A stretch of 64,000 nucleotides of DNA from Phytophthora hibernalis (taxonomy: Eukaryota; Oomycota; Peronosporomycetes; Peronosporales; Peronosporaceae). The stretch is from NCBI GenBank assembly GCA_012656075.1, contig JAAKBF010000007.1, forward strand, positions 868,001-932,000, in the 5' to 3' direction. A program made the position numbers and the translations under genes. The number at the start of each line of letters is the position of its first letter. Position 1 is the stretch's first letter. This document shows, piece by piece, positions 1 to 10,194 of the stretch. The notes beneath the pieces were generated by a model, which was not told where the DNA came from, ran no database searches, and worked only from the letters and a program-made list of their open reading frames with translations.

Positions 1-603
1 TTGGTGAAGGCCACGCCTTTGCAGACTTTCAGCAGTGAGGCCAGGCGTTAATTGTGATTATCGCGTTAATTATTCCTCTAAAGAAAAGGTGCGTGTGATT
101 CCCGTCACAGCACGAGTGGTTAACAGACCTCATAAGGCCTCCCGTTGATATAAACTGTACAGACCAGCTCGATCGCTCCGGGCGCTGTTTTAGAGCAAGT
201 TGATAGCTGGTCGTTGCGAATTAAGTGATCCATCTCGACGAGGTATTGCCCCAGCATCTCTCGGGTGTCAATACCGCCACACAATGCGATTTTGTGCGCA
301 CGTTATTCCCCCAAAACATATTCGTCGCATCTGCAAGACCATTTCCTCAGAATCCGTCGCACGGGCAACATTTCACGTTGCACAGATGGTACTCAGATAA
401 CTCTCCAGCTCGCTCTCCTATTGGCTTAATGGCAGTGTATATATGACAAGTGTATGCAAAGACTCAGGTTATTCAGTATAGTCCGGATCCATCAACGAGA
501 TCAAGACCCGTTACTACCGTGTCGCCATCACCCATTCACCAAGAACTTACCCAACTGCCGGGCCCTGTCCTATCTTGGCATGCGGAGCTTTCCTTCAGAC
601 TGC
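1..603. other. left edge, no gene recognised
   Basis: Only short overlapping reading frames are present and none resembles a family I know. By position this could be decayed reverse transcriptase upstream of the copia relic that starts at about 604, but I cannot see RT motifs here. Confidence 0.4.
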
Positions 604-1090
604 TTCACCACACATGTATCTAGCTGTCAGTACACGACCAGGCTTCGCCTTTTGTCTTGGCGCGACAAACTGTAAGCATGTGTGGACGCGCGCGCCGCGC
701 GTCTGCGGCGCGTTTTTTCACATGCACTCTCGTGGTGCTGGAAGGCTTTTGTGACAGCGACTGAGCGACTGATACTCAGACACGACAGGCTTCGTGGTCA
801 CGTTGGCTTGTGGTGCCATATCGTGGATACCCAAGGATGAGCCCGAGTATGTGGCCGAATGCAAAGACACGACGGAAGCAGATGTTAACGCATATCCTGT
901 CGGAAATTCTCCCGCAGCATGGAGTGCAACTCTGACAATGGCTACCCCCACGAACAGTCGCCATGCGCGCCGTATTGAGCGTTGGGATTACGTGAGTGAG
1001 CAAGTGGAGAAAGGTGTGCCGAGGTGCCTACCGAAATGTCGGACTACCCTGAACTCAGATAACTCGACTACCAGAACGAGAATCGGGCGA
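604..1090 (+). pseudogene. Ty1/copia pol relic: end of RT and RNase H
   Basis: Remnant of the C-terminal part of a copia polyprotein, which reverse-transcribes the element RNA and degrades it with RNase H. At 614-676 the frame reads MYLAVSTRPGFAFCLGA, the usual copia 'TRPD' block at the end of RT. At 744-770 it reads GFCDSD, then a stop, then ATD, which corresponds to the first catalytic Asp region of copia RNase H. At 789-860 it reads VVTLACGAISW. At 950-1015 it reads NSRHARRIERWDYVSEQVEKG, the C-terminal RNase H block. The blocks are in the right order but in different frames with in-frame stops. The RT-to-RNase H spacing is far too short, and a GC-rich hairpin occupies the gap. The rest of pol is not recognisable in the window. 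Confidence 0.65.
676..725. repeat. GC-rich compound hairpin inside copia relic
   Basis: Outer arms GCATGTG (676-682) and CACATGC (719-725) are perfect inverted repeats. Inside them an 8-bp perfect GC stem (691-698 with 705-712) has a 6-base loop and is followed by six Ts. It sits exactly where the copia polyprotein should have about 50 more residues between RT and RNase H. It may be a foldback insertion or a deletion scar. It looks like a bacterial terminator, but that reading makes no sense in this context. Confidence 0.5.
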
Positions 1091-2967
1091 GCATGCGTGT
1101 ACCCCTTGCCTTAGTTCCTCCTCAGGCTACGCTATGGGACCAAACTAATGTTGGTCACACCGCTGCTCCGATTCCAGTACGCTCCAAATACAACCGAAGT
1201 AGAAACTAGGCCTTGCACGAAGCGTCGACTCAGGTCATTGCTGAACCTGGTGAGTGTCGGAGACGCTGAATAGTTTCGAATCTGGTGGCGACGTCTTGAA
1301 ATGCATATCGAAGCTCAAGGCAACAATGGTGTTGAATACCAACGTCAAACTAAGACCTGGTATGCGCAAGATAAGCGCGATAATGCTGTGAAGCCTATTC
1401 GTGCTAAGATACAAGAGTTTCTGCATATGGAGCGCGTTCGAAGTCCGTTTAAAGACCGTTGGGGCTCCGGAGCTTTTGGACTAACGCTCTCAATTTCAAG
1501 CTCACTCCTCTCTTTCTCTAGTGCCAGTCTCGAGTGTAGACTCTAGGCTTATTGTGCTTTGCATATATTTTGGCAAAATGCTCGATAAAAAGTCTATTAT
1601 ATTAGACCTGACAACTCGATTTTATCCTAATTACGACTTTAATCCAAAGCGGAAGTGCAAGCCTAAAAGACATGGTTACAGCCTCGAAACGCAAAAATGC
1701 AGTTCTGGGAGTGCAACAGCGAGATCATGTGATGCATCGCGGCCTTTTCACGTGTAGCAAATCGAAACTGAGTTGCACAAAGTCTATTTTTGAGATCTAA
1801 CATAGACGGCAAATATATGAAAAGGACAATAATAACTTGCACCCCATCTTCGTTGGCGGGCCAACCTGCTTGGGATTACCGGCAGGTTGAATTGTACAGG
1901 TTATAGTACTGACCAAAATCGTTGGTAATAAGGAATTGTAACACAAGTGCATTTGCTATCAATGCTCAGCAAATGTTAGACGGATGGAGCTACAACGCAC
2001 CGTAAAATGCTGCTCTCGCGCGAGGGGGCTCTCTAGCGACTAAACCTAGCTTTATACACTGCTATCCACCACAAGAATGGTGAGAGGCAAGCGACGAAGT
2101 GATAGTTGAAATAGGCAATAGTACCTCTAAAACTCCCCATGTCACGATTCAGCCAGTAAATTGCCTTTATTTTGTTCATCGTCTATCCCTTTTGAGCCCA
2201 TTCCCCAACCTTTAAGAGTTCGAGAGATTTTGTTTTCTAGCTACTCCAAATCCGTCAAATCTGACCGCAAAATCGAAATCTGCGGCCTCGAATTACCCTT
2301 ATATTTAACTATCGCAAATGAAAAGTCACCATGTGTAAAACCACGTGAAACCGCTACCATTTCTGATACCACGTATTAGTAATACCCTTGCAAACTAGCT
2401 TCACATTTTTGCTTTACAAATAGGTGAAATCCTCTTTAAATATGATACTTCTAATAAGATAATTTAAATTTAGATATCAGAAGTGGGAGCGGTTTTTGTA
2501 TCCACTATTATGGCCAGACTTTTGGGCGTGTTCGGGCAAGTAGAAACAACTATTTTGACCGTAGGTGCAGCGTAGTGTCCAACCCAATCCTGCAAAATAA
2601 GCAGGTGGTGTATCAGTTCCAAGCAGCTGAAACAGATCAAAACCGAGGTGCTCAACCTTGGATTATCGATAAATAAATGGACGAGGAAGACTTATGACTG
2701 GCAAGCCCTGGCTGTCTTGATATAAGCGAGCAGCAATGGATCCTCATCTGTCACTACATGTAAAAGGCATCGTCCTTGCGCATTATTGGCACTGTAGGAG
2801 ACCCTTCTCTTCAAATCCGCCGCAGACACGCCTTGGTTTGTTGGCAAGCGTCATCGTTTACCGCACAATAGTGATCCTATAGCGAGCCAAGAGGAAGGAC
2901 GACGCGTCTGTATCAGCTTCCGCCGTCGCCTCCATCTGCGACCTGTGCGACCTGTACACGCGCAAAG
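1091..2967. other. no gene recognised
   Basis: AT-richer sequence with short unsupported reading frames. A copia 3' LTR would be expected just right of 1090, but I could not define its ends and there is no second copy in the window to compare. Confidence 0.4.
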
Positions 2968-2976
2968 ACCTGGGTG
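2968..2976. repeat. putative 9-bp target-site duplication, left copy
   Basis: ACCTGGGTG, identical to 4012-4020. The two copies bracket the inverted-repeat element at 2977-4011. A 9-bp duplication is the length typical of MULE insertions. Confidence 0.55.
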
Positions 2977-2983
2977 ATATCAT

Positions 2984-3023
2984 TTTTGGGTCAAATTCAG
3001 TCAAGGTCAAAATGGGTCAACAC
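2984..3023 (+). repeat. left terminal inverted repeat
   Basis: The 40-bp arm starts TTTTGGGTCAAATTCAG and pairs with 3962-4001 with two mismatches. Confidence 0.65.
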
Positions 3024-3729
3024 ATTTATTTGGGTCAACAGGCGGGTCAAATTTGACATGGGTCAAATTGGATCAAATTTTATGATGATAAAAGGGTAGG
3101 AGTTTAACCTTTAAAATCAATTATATAGGTTAGGCTATTACGCGGTCAAACTACTTTTGGAATGCGAAAGCAAGGAATACTTCTTCCGAAATTTGAAGTT
3201 TCAGCATTTTTCGTCGATTTGCTTGCTTGAAGTGAAAAAGGCAGCAAATGATGCGGGTTTCGGGAAACTGATTCTTGATAGCCTTGATCATTGCATACTC
3301 GAAATCGCAGGCAACGTGAGCTGGTTTGAGTTTCCTCTTGGTCGAACGAACACGAAGTGCAGCAAATGCTCGTAGACATATGTAGTCTTACTCGCCTTTG
3401 TAGTAGGTGAAGTGGAACTGAAAGAATTTCAGGCCTGGGTCGTTTCGAACGTCGCAAAGTGGCTCACTCTAGATACGGCCGTATATTTCACGTCCAAAAT
3501 GGGTTGTTCTCGTGCGATTAAGCCGACCCAAAATCTGCTTTTGGATGCACCCTGAACATTTAAATCGTCATTGTTGTAGAACTTGTCGCGATTAATGCGC
3601 CAAACTTCCTGAGGTGTGAGCGTAACGTCAACCAACCCAATTTCATCAGTCGCCAACAGCATCTGGTCTTTCCAGTTGACGACAGTTGAGCTTGAACTTA
3701 TCGGGCGCCGGACGTCAGAAGCACAATCA

Positions 3730-3732
<3 letters not shown>

Positions 3733-3768
<36 letters not shown>
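3733..3768. repeat. (AT)18 microsatellite
   Basis: Eighteen uninterrupted AT dinucleotides lie inside the inverted-repeat element. Reading frames that cross it contain artificial Tyr-Ile runs and are not genes. Confidence 0.95.
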
Positions 3769-3771
<3 letters not shown>

Positions 3772-3961
3772 CATTTGGTCCATACTTCCAAAACCACTTC
3801 GACAATTTCTTAGAACTGCTACGTACCTCTACAAGTATATATAATACCAATATCCAAAATATTAAATTTGACAGTTATATGAAGAGTCGTTTTAAAAAAC
3901 TTTGAATGGGTCAAATTTAGGGTCAACTTTTTTGAATAAGACCATGGGTTTGGCTTTAAAA

Positions 3962-4001
3962 GTGTTGACCCAATTTGACCTTGACCGAATTTGACCCAAA
4001 A
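3962..4001 (-). repeat. right terminal inverted repeat
   Basis: Reverse complement of the left arm at 2984-3023 with two mismatches. Confidence 0.65.
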
Positions 4002-4011
4002 CAATCGCTCC

Positions 4012-4020
4012 ACCTGGGTG
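4012..4020. repeat. putative 9-bp target-site duplication, right copy
   Basis: ACCTGGGTG, identical to 2968-2976. Confidence 0.55.
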
Positions 4021-4672
4021 GCAAGTGGACGGAGCTATTGGCAGTCTGCGACGTACGTTAACTCTTCGCCAAACTGCCAAATCCTAGCGCTGATATGTGT
4101 CAATTCATTCCTAGCAACGCCGCAATGTAGACAACTTCCAGGATATTTTGAATCTGAGCGACCCCAACGCGCGAATGGGCAACCTCAATAACTTCCACTT
4201 GGGAGCACATGGCCGTGGGGAGTTCGAGTCGGGAGCAGGCGCCAGCCCCGCGAGCGACGGAGTGGACCGTGCCAGTTTGCAAGATGGAATTTAACAGGAA
4301 GCTGCACAGACAGCGAGCATGCAGTACAGCACTGTTATTCTGAGACCAGGCCCCTTGGAGACAAGTCGAACCACGTGTCAGTTAGTTAGGACGCGTGTGG
4401 TCAATGTTTTTGTTGTTGTTGCTGTTGATGGTGCAATGCATGCCCGATGGGTTTTCACCGCGTGCATGGCACGTTGCGTATGATAGACTGGGAGAGAAGA
4501 AACAAATCTAACAATGAATTCATTCTAGTTTTCGCTGAGTTTAACGCAAGTCGAGTTTCTTCATTATTCCTACTCGTCCGCGAAGCCACGACGCTGCAGC
4601 TCATTGTGCACGCTACTAGTGGTTGAACCACTAGGTTATGTGCCCAAATGATGGCTCACGGATAGCGTCAAG
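4021..4672. other. no gene recognised
   Basis: I see no convincing coding region between the inverted-repeat element and the gag relic. A 5' LTR or leader for that gag is possible, but there is no second LTR copy to prove it. Confidence 0.35.
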
Positions 4673-5680
4673 ATGAGCAACAACATGAACGTGGAATCAT
4701 CAGGAACGTGTGCCTCAACAACAACAACGTCAACGGCAAGCTCGAGTGGGGTAAATATATGACAACGTTGCTGCAAACGACGGTGACAGCTCCGTTTCAT
4801 CCTGTAGTGGTGACACAGTTGGCGTTGGGTCAGACTGGAGCGCAACTGGGGCGACCTGGTGTGCAGCAACCGGCAATTCCGGAGCGCTGAAGCGTAAGCC
4901 ACTTGGCAGCAGCAAGGCACCCAAATTCAATGACAACGTCGAGGTATACCAGATGGGCTTAAAAATATATCTTGAGCAGCAAGACGCATGAGGTGTGGTG
5001 GCCGGTGACGAAACGCGTCATGCGTGTGCTCCGGTGTTGCAGCGCCAAGTTGACGACCGACATTGGCTGGCCATGGAGACCATAATCCGTGGCATAAAAG
5101 GGGCTGATGCCCAAAACGTGTGCATTTGCAGCACGGCAAAATATATGTGGGACACATTGAGAGCGGATAAGAACCAGGCTGAATTCTCGTACGCTGTGCA
5201 CCTGAAACGCGAGTTGTACACGCACTCGTACACCCCGGGAAAGAATATGGTGGACTACATTCAATAGATGAATACGCTGAGATTGCAGCACACGGGGCCC
5301 AGCTGCATGATAAACGACACGTCTATGTCTCAGTTGATAAGATAGTGACCCAGTTTGACTTTTCCTACCAGTAAGGCAATGCTTCATTTCTGCAACAAGT
5401 AAAGCACGCGCTGCTGTCGCGCGATGAGATGGAGAAGATGGCGGTGGACACTGCTGAGAACTGGGGAGGGAAGATAAGCACTCACAGGTGGCAATACACA
5501 TGGGCCAGTCTAATGGGCAGCATCCCGGGCCAAAAGCAAGGTTCAGACCCCGGCCCTGGTCCTCGAGGAAGGGTGCAGACCACCGGTGTAGACAAACGGC
5601 GTTCCATCCGCTGCACGAAAGTCGGGCACATAAGAAGGGCTGCTGACAGTACAAGAACAACTCAAGCAAGGTACTTGTAA
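4673..5680 (+). pseudogene. Ty1/copia gag relic
   Basis: Remnant of a copia Gag, the capsid-like protein that packages element RNA. A plausible start at 4673 opens a Ser/Thr-rich N terminus that hits a stop within about 30 codons. After frameshifts, 4905-5265 shows the conserved Gag core with AKYMWDTLRADK and a segment like LKRELYTHSYTPG. The tail at 5590-5650 has RCTKVGH, a degenerate CCHC zinc knuckle lacking its normal cysteine spacing. Several in-frame stops interrupt it (for example after EQQDA near 4988 and after MVDYIQ at 5265). No protease, integrase or RT follows. The MULE relic begins directly downstream, so the copia pol was deleted or never copied. Confidence 0.65.
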
Positions 5681-5754
5681 GTGCCGGCGAGGGGAGTGAA
5701 CACGCACCAGGAGCACGCCGCGGGTCTGGCCTTTCGGAGACGTTACCTTGCGGT

Positions 5755-6129
5755 GTGTCACTAACTGTTGTTGACGCTGAGGAGGAGCATGCAAACGAGA
5801 AGGAGGGCCTACGACAGCCTTCCGTCACAGCTCTTTCCATAGCGACGGGCGGCCGTGAGGCCGAAACAGAGGGCACGGCGGATGACGCAGTTGCCACTGG
5901 CGAAGAGCCAGGACAACCTGTCGTTTCAGCTTCTTTGATTGGGCCGAGTGATTCAGTGCATGACGAGTCCAGCGACCCCGAAGAAGAGGAAGAAAACGTA
6001 CGACGTGGGGAGGGGGTGGTAAGGTTACGGTCCGGGTCGATCCTCCAGCTACGTGGCAGGCTGAGTGGGACGCGTGACAAGCGTATTTATCAGCCTACTA
6101 CGAGCGGACGATGCCGGTTCTACCAGTGA
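5755..6129 (+). pseudogene. acidic leader frame, probably N terminus of MULE-1
   Basis: A 124-codon open frame with an Asp/Glu-rich block around residues 65-85 followed by a basic stretch. In another frame of the same DNA at 6040-6110, the sequence continues directly into the MULE transposase (PPATWQAEWDA, then a stop, then QAYLSAYYERTMP). I read this ORF as the frameshifted acidic leader of that transposase rather than a separate gene. It is not a recognised family on its own. Confidence 0.35.
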
Positions 6130-8490
6130 TAGAGACGATGTCTCGTTCAGAGAGAAACAAGCGTTTGATGCGGACTAAGAAGGGGAGGGAGTCACTGCGT
6201 GTTCCAGAAAGAATGGATCCTTACCAGAGGACCCACATCTGCACCCATGGGTGGAAGAAACGCAAAACACGCAGCGAAGGCAGTCGGCCGCACCAACACA
6301 TTGGCCTGACATATTGCCCGTTTCGCTTCGTGGTGCAGTGGAATTTGGAGAAAGCTGAGCTTCAAGTGAAGAACGGGTGTTTCGTGCACAACCACAAAGT
6401 TTCTAAAGGTGCATACGAGACGTACACCAGTGATCGCGGCGATAATAACCCGGTTGTAGGCGCGCGGATCGAGGGGATGCTGGCTGCAGGAGCGAAGCGC
6501 TCTCGTATATATGACTACCTTCTGGAGCACGATCAGAACGTCATTCAGGTGGACGTGGACAACCTCGTTCGTGTGAATACGGCTTCGGTGTCCGGTATCG
6601 ATGACAACGCTGCCCCAATCTCCATTAGCCTCGATTAGTGACTGCCGTACGGCGGCTCCTTCGTCGAGCTCGCCATTGCCATGAAGGTAAGAAGCTGGTT
6701 GTTGTATCTAAGAAAGCAAAACATTTTGGATTAGGAATTAAACATGGAAAAGTGCTGTACAACTAATGAATAATGGCTTCCTTCTCACCGATTCGTTTTG
6801 TGACTGCAATCGATCATCAGAATCTCGCTGAACCGAACGAACACACGACGCATGTGTGCTATAGCCAATGCAATGACACCTGTTTCACCAGCATCCGTCT
6901 CAGCAACCGTCGCTATGTTCTCTGGTCTGCGACGGCGAATACGGTAAGTTAACACTCGGTCACATGGAGAAAGCTATTTCGCACTTCAAACGCTCCCATC
7001 CAACTCGCTTTGAACTGCTACGAGCCATTGTAGTGGACAAGGATCTCAATGAAATCCGCGTACTGGAGACTCACTTTCCTGGTGCTCGCATATTGATATG
7101 CCACTTTCACGTAATCAAGTACTTGAAGGAAAAGAGAGCGAAGCCTGAGTTCGGGAATATTTCGTCGGAGGACGCGAATCAAATCGATGCAGCTATGCAA
7201 AATATGGTTTACGCCTCCCGTGAAGAAGCCCACGAGGAGAATCATGCGTCGTTTAAGGGCTTGTGTACTCGTATAGGTGTCCGAGTTTTTTAGTACTTTG
7301 AACGAAATTGGCACGGCAGTCAAGATGGATGGGTAATGCATCATATTGCGAACCTATCACCTGAAGAACCACACCAACAACCGGTTGGAAAGTTTTTCGG
7401 CAAGTTGAATGACGGAATCAACAGTTCAATGAGCATGGAAGGGTGCGTAAAAGCCTTGCTAGCTTACGATCGACTTGTGCAGAACGAACAACAGTATCGA
7501 TTGGCGCGGATCAGGCAGTTCGTAAACTGCAGCTACGACGAAGAGATGGCAAATGTGTTTCGCTTCACCACTCATTACGTTGCAGAGCATATCTCTCATC
7601 CGTATGCTCAGGATATGACTAATACGACTACCTACCGATTCATTCCAACCCAACACCATAGTCATCACGTCAAGGTAATGGGGCGAGGACTGAGCACACG
7701 TTGCAGTTGAGTGACTGGAGTTGCGATTACGAATTCGCTATGGCAATGCGTCTTCGATGCCGCCACGCTACTTGCATATCGAGAGGTTCACTAGACACCC
7801 GGTCCAGTAATTCCTTGGATAAGGATTCATGAGAGGTGAGTCATCCAGCTTTGTATTGATCTGCTAAAACCAGGATCCTTACAGTATTTATCCATGATTT
7901 TGAATTCACATAGATGGACAAGTTCCGCGACCGCTCTGAAAAGCGTCAAGCAGTTCGCTTACGATAAGTTTAGCGAGGGGCAGCTGATCTTGGAAAGAAG
8001 AAGAAGAGTACACAGTCAGACAGATACAGAGAAGCTGTGCGGGCTACTCACTTGATCGCTAGTGAATTGGCTGACATTGACGACGACGCTTAGTTCGATG
8101 AAATGCTACAGTTCGTCTTGAATCAGTGGCGAAACGTATGCCAGCGAAATATGACTACAGCGAGACACTTGGCGGCCAATTACATTTCTGATTTCACTCC
8201 GTCATGCCGTGAAGATGATGATGAAGTCAGGGCTAATTTCGAGATAAGTTCCAGTGAGCAGGACTCGGGAGATGAATCAGGACCAGACAGTTCTTCACTT
8301 GAAGACCAAAGTGGACACACACAGACCAAGGGTGTGAAGATAAAGCTGAATCCCACCGCGAAAAAGTTGGCACCCCTCGGAAGTTACGGAAGACTACTGT
8401 CACAGGAAATAAATGTGACCGTAAGTGGTTTGAGGCCGCAGAGGCGGGACGGAAAAGAGCAGGCGAAATTACTTTACAGGCTCTGATCGT
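6040..8490 (+). pseudogene. MULE-1 transposase relic (FAR1-like, MULE core, SWIM)
   Basis: Mutator-like transposase, which would cut and paste elements with 9-bp target duplications. At 6225-6400 there is a FAR1/WRKY-type DNA-binding region with HICTHGWKKRK, CPFRF and HNH. The region carrying the first catalytic Asp is missing or unreadable between 6640 and 6960. From 6961 the core resumes with HMEKAISHF, VVDKDLNE (catalytic Asp near 7035) and CHFHV. An in-frame TAG at 7291-7293 interrupts a frame that continues unchanged to 7710. A degraded SWIM finger follows at 7700-7785 (SDWSCDYEFAM, then CRHAT), where the second Cys of the CxC pair is Tyr. Downstream fragments to 8490 include ELADIDDDA, a stop, and FDEMLQFVL. 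Multiple stops and frameshifts make it non-functional. No TIRs could be paired. Confidence 0.75.
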
Positions 8491-8889
8491 TTCTCTAGAT
8501 CAGGATCAGCCTGGGTTCATGAAGACCCGCGACGCCGAGCGGGCGTTATAGTGAAGTTCAATGATTGCGACAACAAGAAGCGAACATTCAAGCGCATGAA
8601 AAATCCTGTACTAATCATGGGCCCATTTTTCATTCTCACTACAAAGCTGTTGAACTCCTGTATCAAAGTTCTTCCAGTCCGGAACGACACCAGCAGTTCC
8701 ATATCTGTTGACGACGCAGACGCCACGCAAGAAAAGAGTGTTGGTTTGGACGAGTGGGTGTATACGGTACAGATCAAAGACGTGGGAAATTTTTCACGAC
8801 TGCAAAGCGAGATTTCCAAGCGATAAGAGAATTTGAAGACGGCGGTCTAACTTGGATTAGACACGCACAAATGGCTTACGGAAGAGGGT

Positions 8890-9698
8890 ATGTCGTCTCT
8901 TCCAGCCGAGTATCACCAATTGGTGATTGATGTCGCGTCGGAGATACTGACAGCTCACCCCTACAAACGCATCGAAGGGCTTTCACATCTATCCGACTAC
9001 GTGTTCGCTATGCTGTACAGACTTACATCTCCACATGGCTCACTGACGCATCAATCAGTGCGTTGTGCGTGCGTCTTGTCCAAGACTACCCGGTCTGCAG
9101 GTTTCCAGGTTTCCAGAACGACGAAACCACACGTCGTCGCACGAGAATCAACGAGGAAGTCCATCTCAGCGATGGAACTCGCACATGAATTTTCCAGTAC
9201 GTGGCGGGAGAAGGCATGGAAACGGTGATGCTGCCATTGAACCTACACAACGCACAGTGGTGCTGTATAATTGTGAAAGTCAGGTCAAAGCGTATCTTCT
9301 ACTACGATGCTCTACATCAGAAGCCCTACAGGAACGCAGCAAAGGCGATAGCGAACTGCTTTAAGCTTAATGGACTGAATGATTACGATGTTATCCCGCA
9401 GATCAACCCTATTCAGTTCGACGCATTCAGCTGCGGCGTGTATGTAAGCTGGATGCTCACCCGCCAAGTTGTTGCGAGTTCGCCCCTGGAAATGAATCCA
9501 ACCTTGCTGCCACGACTCCGATTTGAGTTCTTCTACTACTTGTTGAGTGGAATACTTTTAATTCTAAAAGACTCAGTGGCAGTATCGTCAGAGAACGTCG
9601 ACACTTCGGATAAACCACAAGCTCCACTTAATACACAAACGGGTGTCAAGTGCCGTAATGACGACGACGACGTCCCGCAGACTCAAGTGACACAGTAG
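8890..9698 (+). pseudogene. Ulp1-like cysteine protease domain at the MULE-1 C terminus
   Basis: A C48/Ulp1-like peptidase domain, a family that cleaves SUMO-type conjugates. Such domains are known fused to, or carried by, some MULEs. The N-terminal part reads TWLTDASISALCVRLVQDYP at about 9033-9095. A TGA at about 9193 breaks the frame and the longest piece resumes at 9201. Block one reads LPLNLHNAQWCC, where the usual catalytic His of the 'HW' motif is Gln (9255-9257). Block two, IFYYDALH, supplies the Asp. Block three, IPQ...FDAFSCGVYVSW, contains the Gln and the nucleophile Cys near 9432. An acidic tail (NDDDD) ends at 9698. The frameshift, the stop and the lost His all point to an inactive protease. 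Confidence 0.7.
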
Positions 9699-10141
9699 TC
9701 TAGCGGAAGTAGGAAAAGCAGTTACCGCTTGCGCGATGACTATTTCATGCAGCTTTCAGCGTCATTTGTTTGTCGTGCTTCATGACGTAGATACCGATCG
9801 CGTTTCCAGCCACCTACTTGTTGCGGAGTGCGTCCATCGTCTAGAATTATGTACATGCAATCAAATCAGTATTAAACCAGGATTAATCCTGAAAGAATCT
9901 TGTTGTGATGTCAGAGCTCCACGATATCTATCTTCCGCGTCCTCGACAAATCTTCTCCAATATTCCCCATATGGGTACTCATTTAAGTTTGGATTTGCTC
10001 ATCCATGATTAATCCTCCACGACATCCTGGATATTGCCAGTACCAGTCGACAACCTCCAATAAGAGCGACCAATCATATTGCACGATTAAGAGCTCCGTT
10101 TCAGTTCCACTTATAAGTTCTGTTGTAAAGCGAGAAGCTTT
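9699..10141. other. gap between MULE-1 and the LINE 3' end, nothing recognised
   Basis: No TIR for MULE-1 and no poly(T) tract (the minus-strand LINE poly(A)) can be seen, so the 3' boundary of the LINE is not resolved. It could lie anywhere in the last few hundred bases before 10195. Confidence 0.4.
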
Positions 10142-10194
10142 GTGCTCACACCAGCGGTAAGAAATTTAACCTATGCGTGCCAGACAGGATCAAG

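Larger units (their letters stand above)
2977..4011. mobile_element. non-autonomous TIR element, about 1.0 kb, MULE-like target duplication
   Basis: The element is bounded by a 9-bp direct repeat and has 40-bp inverted repeats just inside its ends (2984-3023 and 3962-4001) with two mismatches. The outermost 7-10 bases do not match between ends. Both ends are built from repeated GGGTCAA/GGTCAA motifs, at least six at the left end by eye (2988-3070) and several at the right, which could be subterminal transposase-binding repeats. The interior has only broken short frames on both strands and an (AT)18 tract, and no transposase motif, so it would depend on enzyme supplied elsewhere. The 9-bp duplication suggests a MULE source, perhaps one related to the transposase at 6-9.7 kb, but that link is inference. 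Left and right flanks together could be one interrupted unit. Confidence 0.6.

Noticed and set aside
691..718. Rho-independent terminator (GC stem plus T6)
   Set aside because: The surrounding sequence is a eukaryotic copia relic and the stem is nested in a larger inverted repeat. A bacterial terminator has no role here.
3429..3813. Coding frames crossing 3733-3768 on both strands
   Set aside because: Their middle is an (AT)18 microsatellite translated as Tyr-Ile repeats, and the remaining parts match nothing.
4959..6080. A 373-codon minus-strand ORF
   Set aside because: It is antisense to recognisable copia gag and MULE leader sequence, is Ser/Pro/Cys-rich with no motif, and is explained by GC-rich codon composition of the plus strand.
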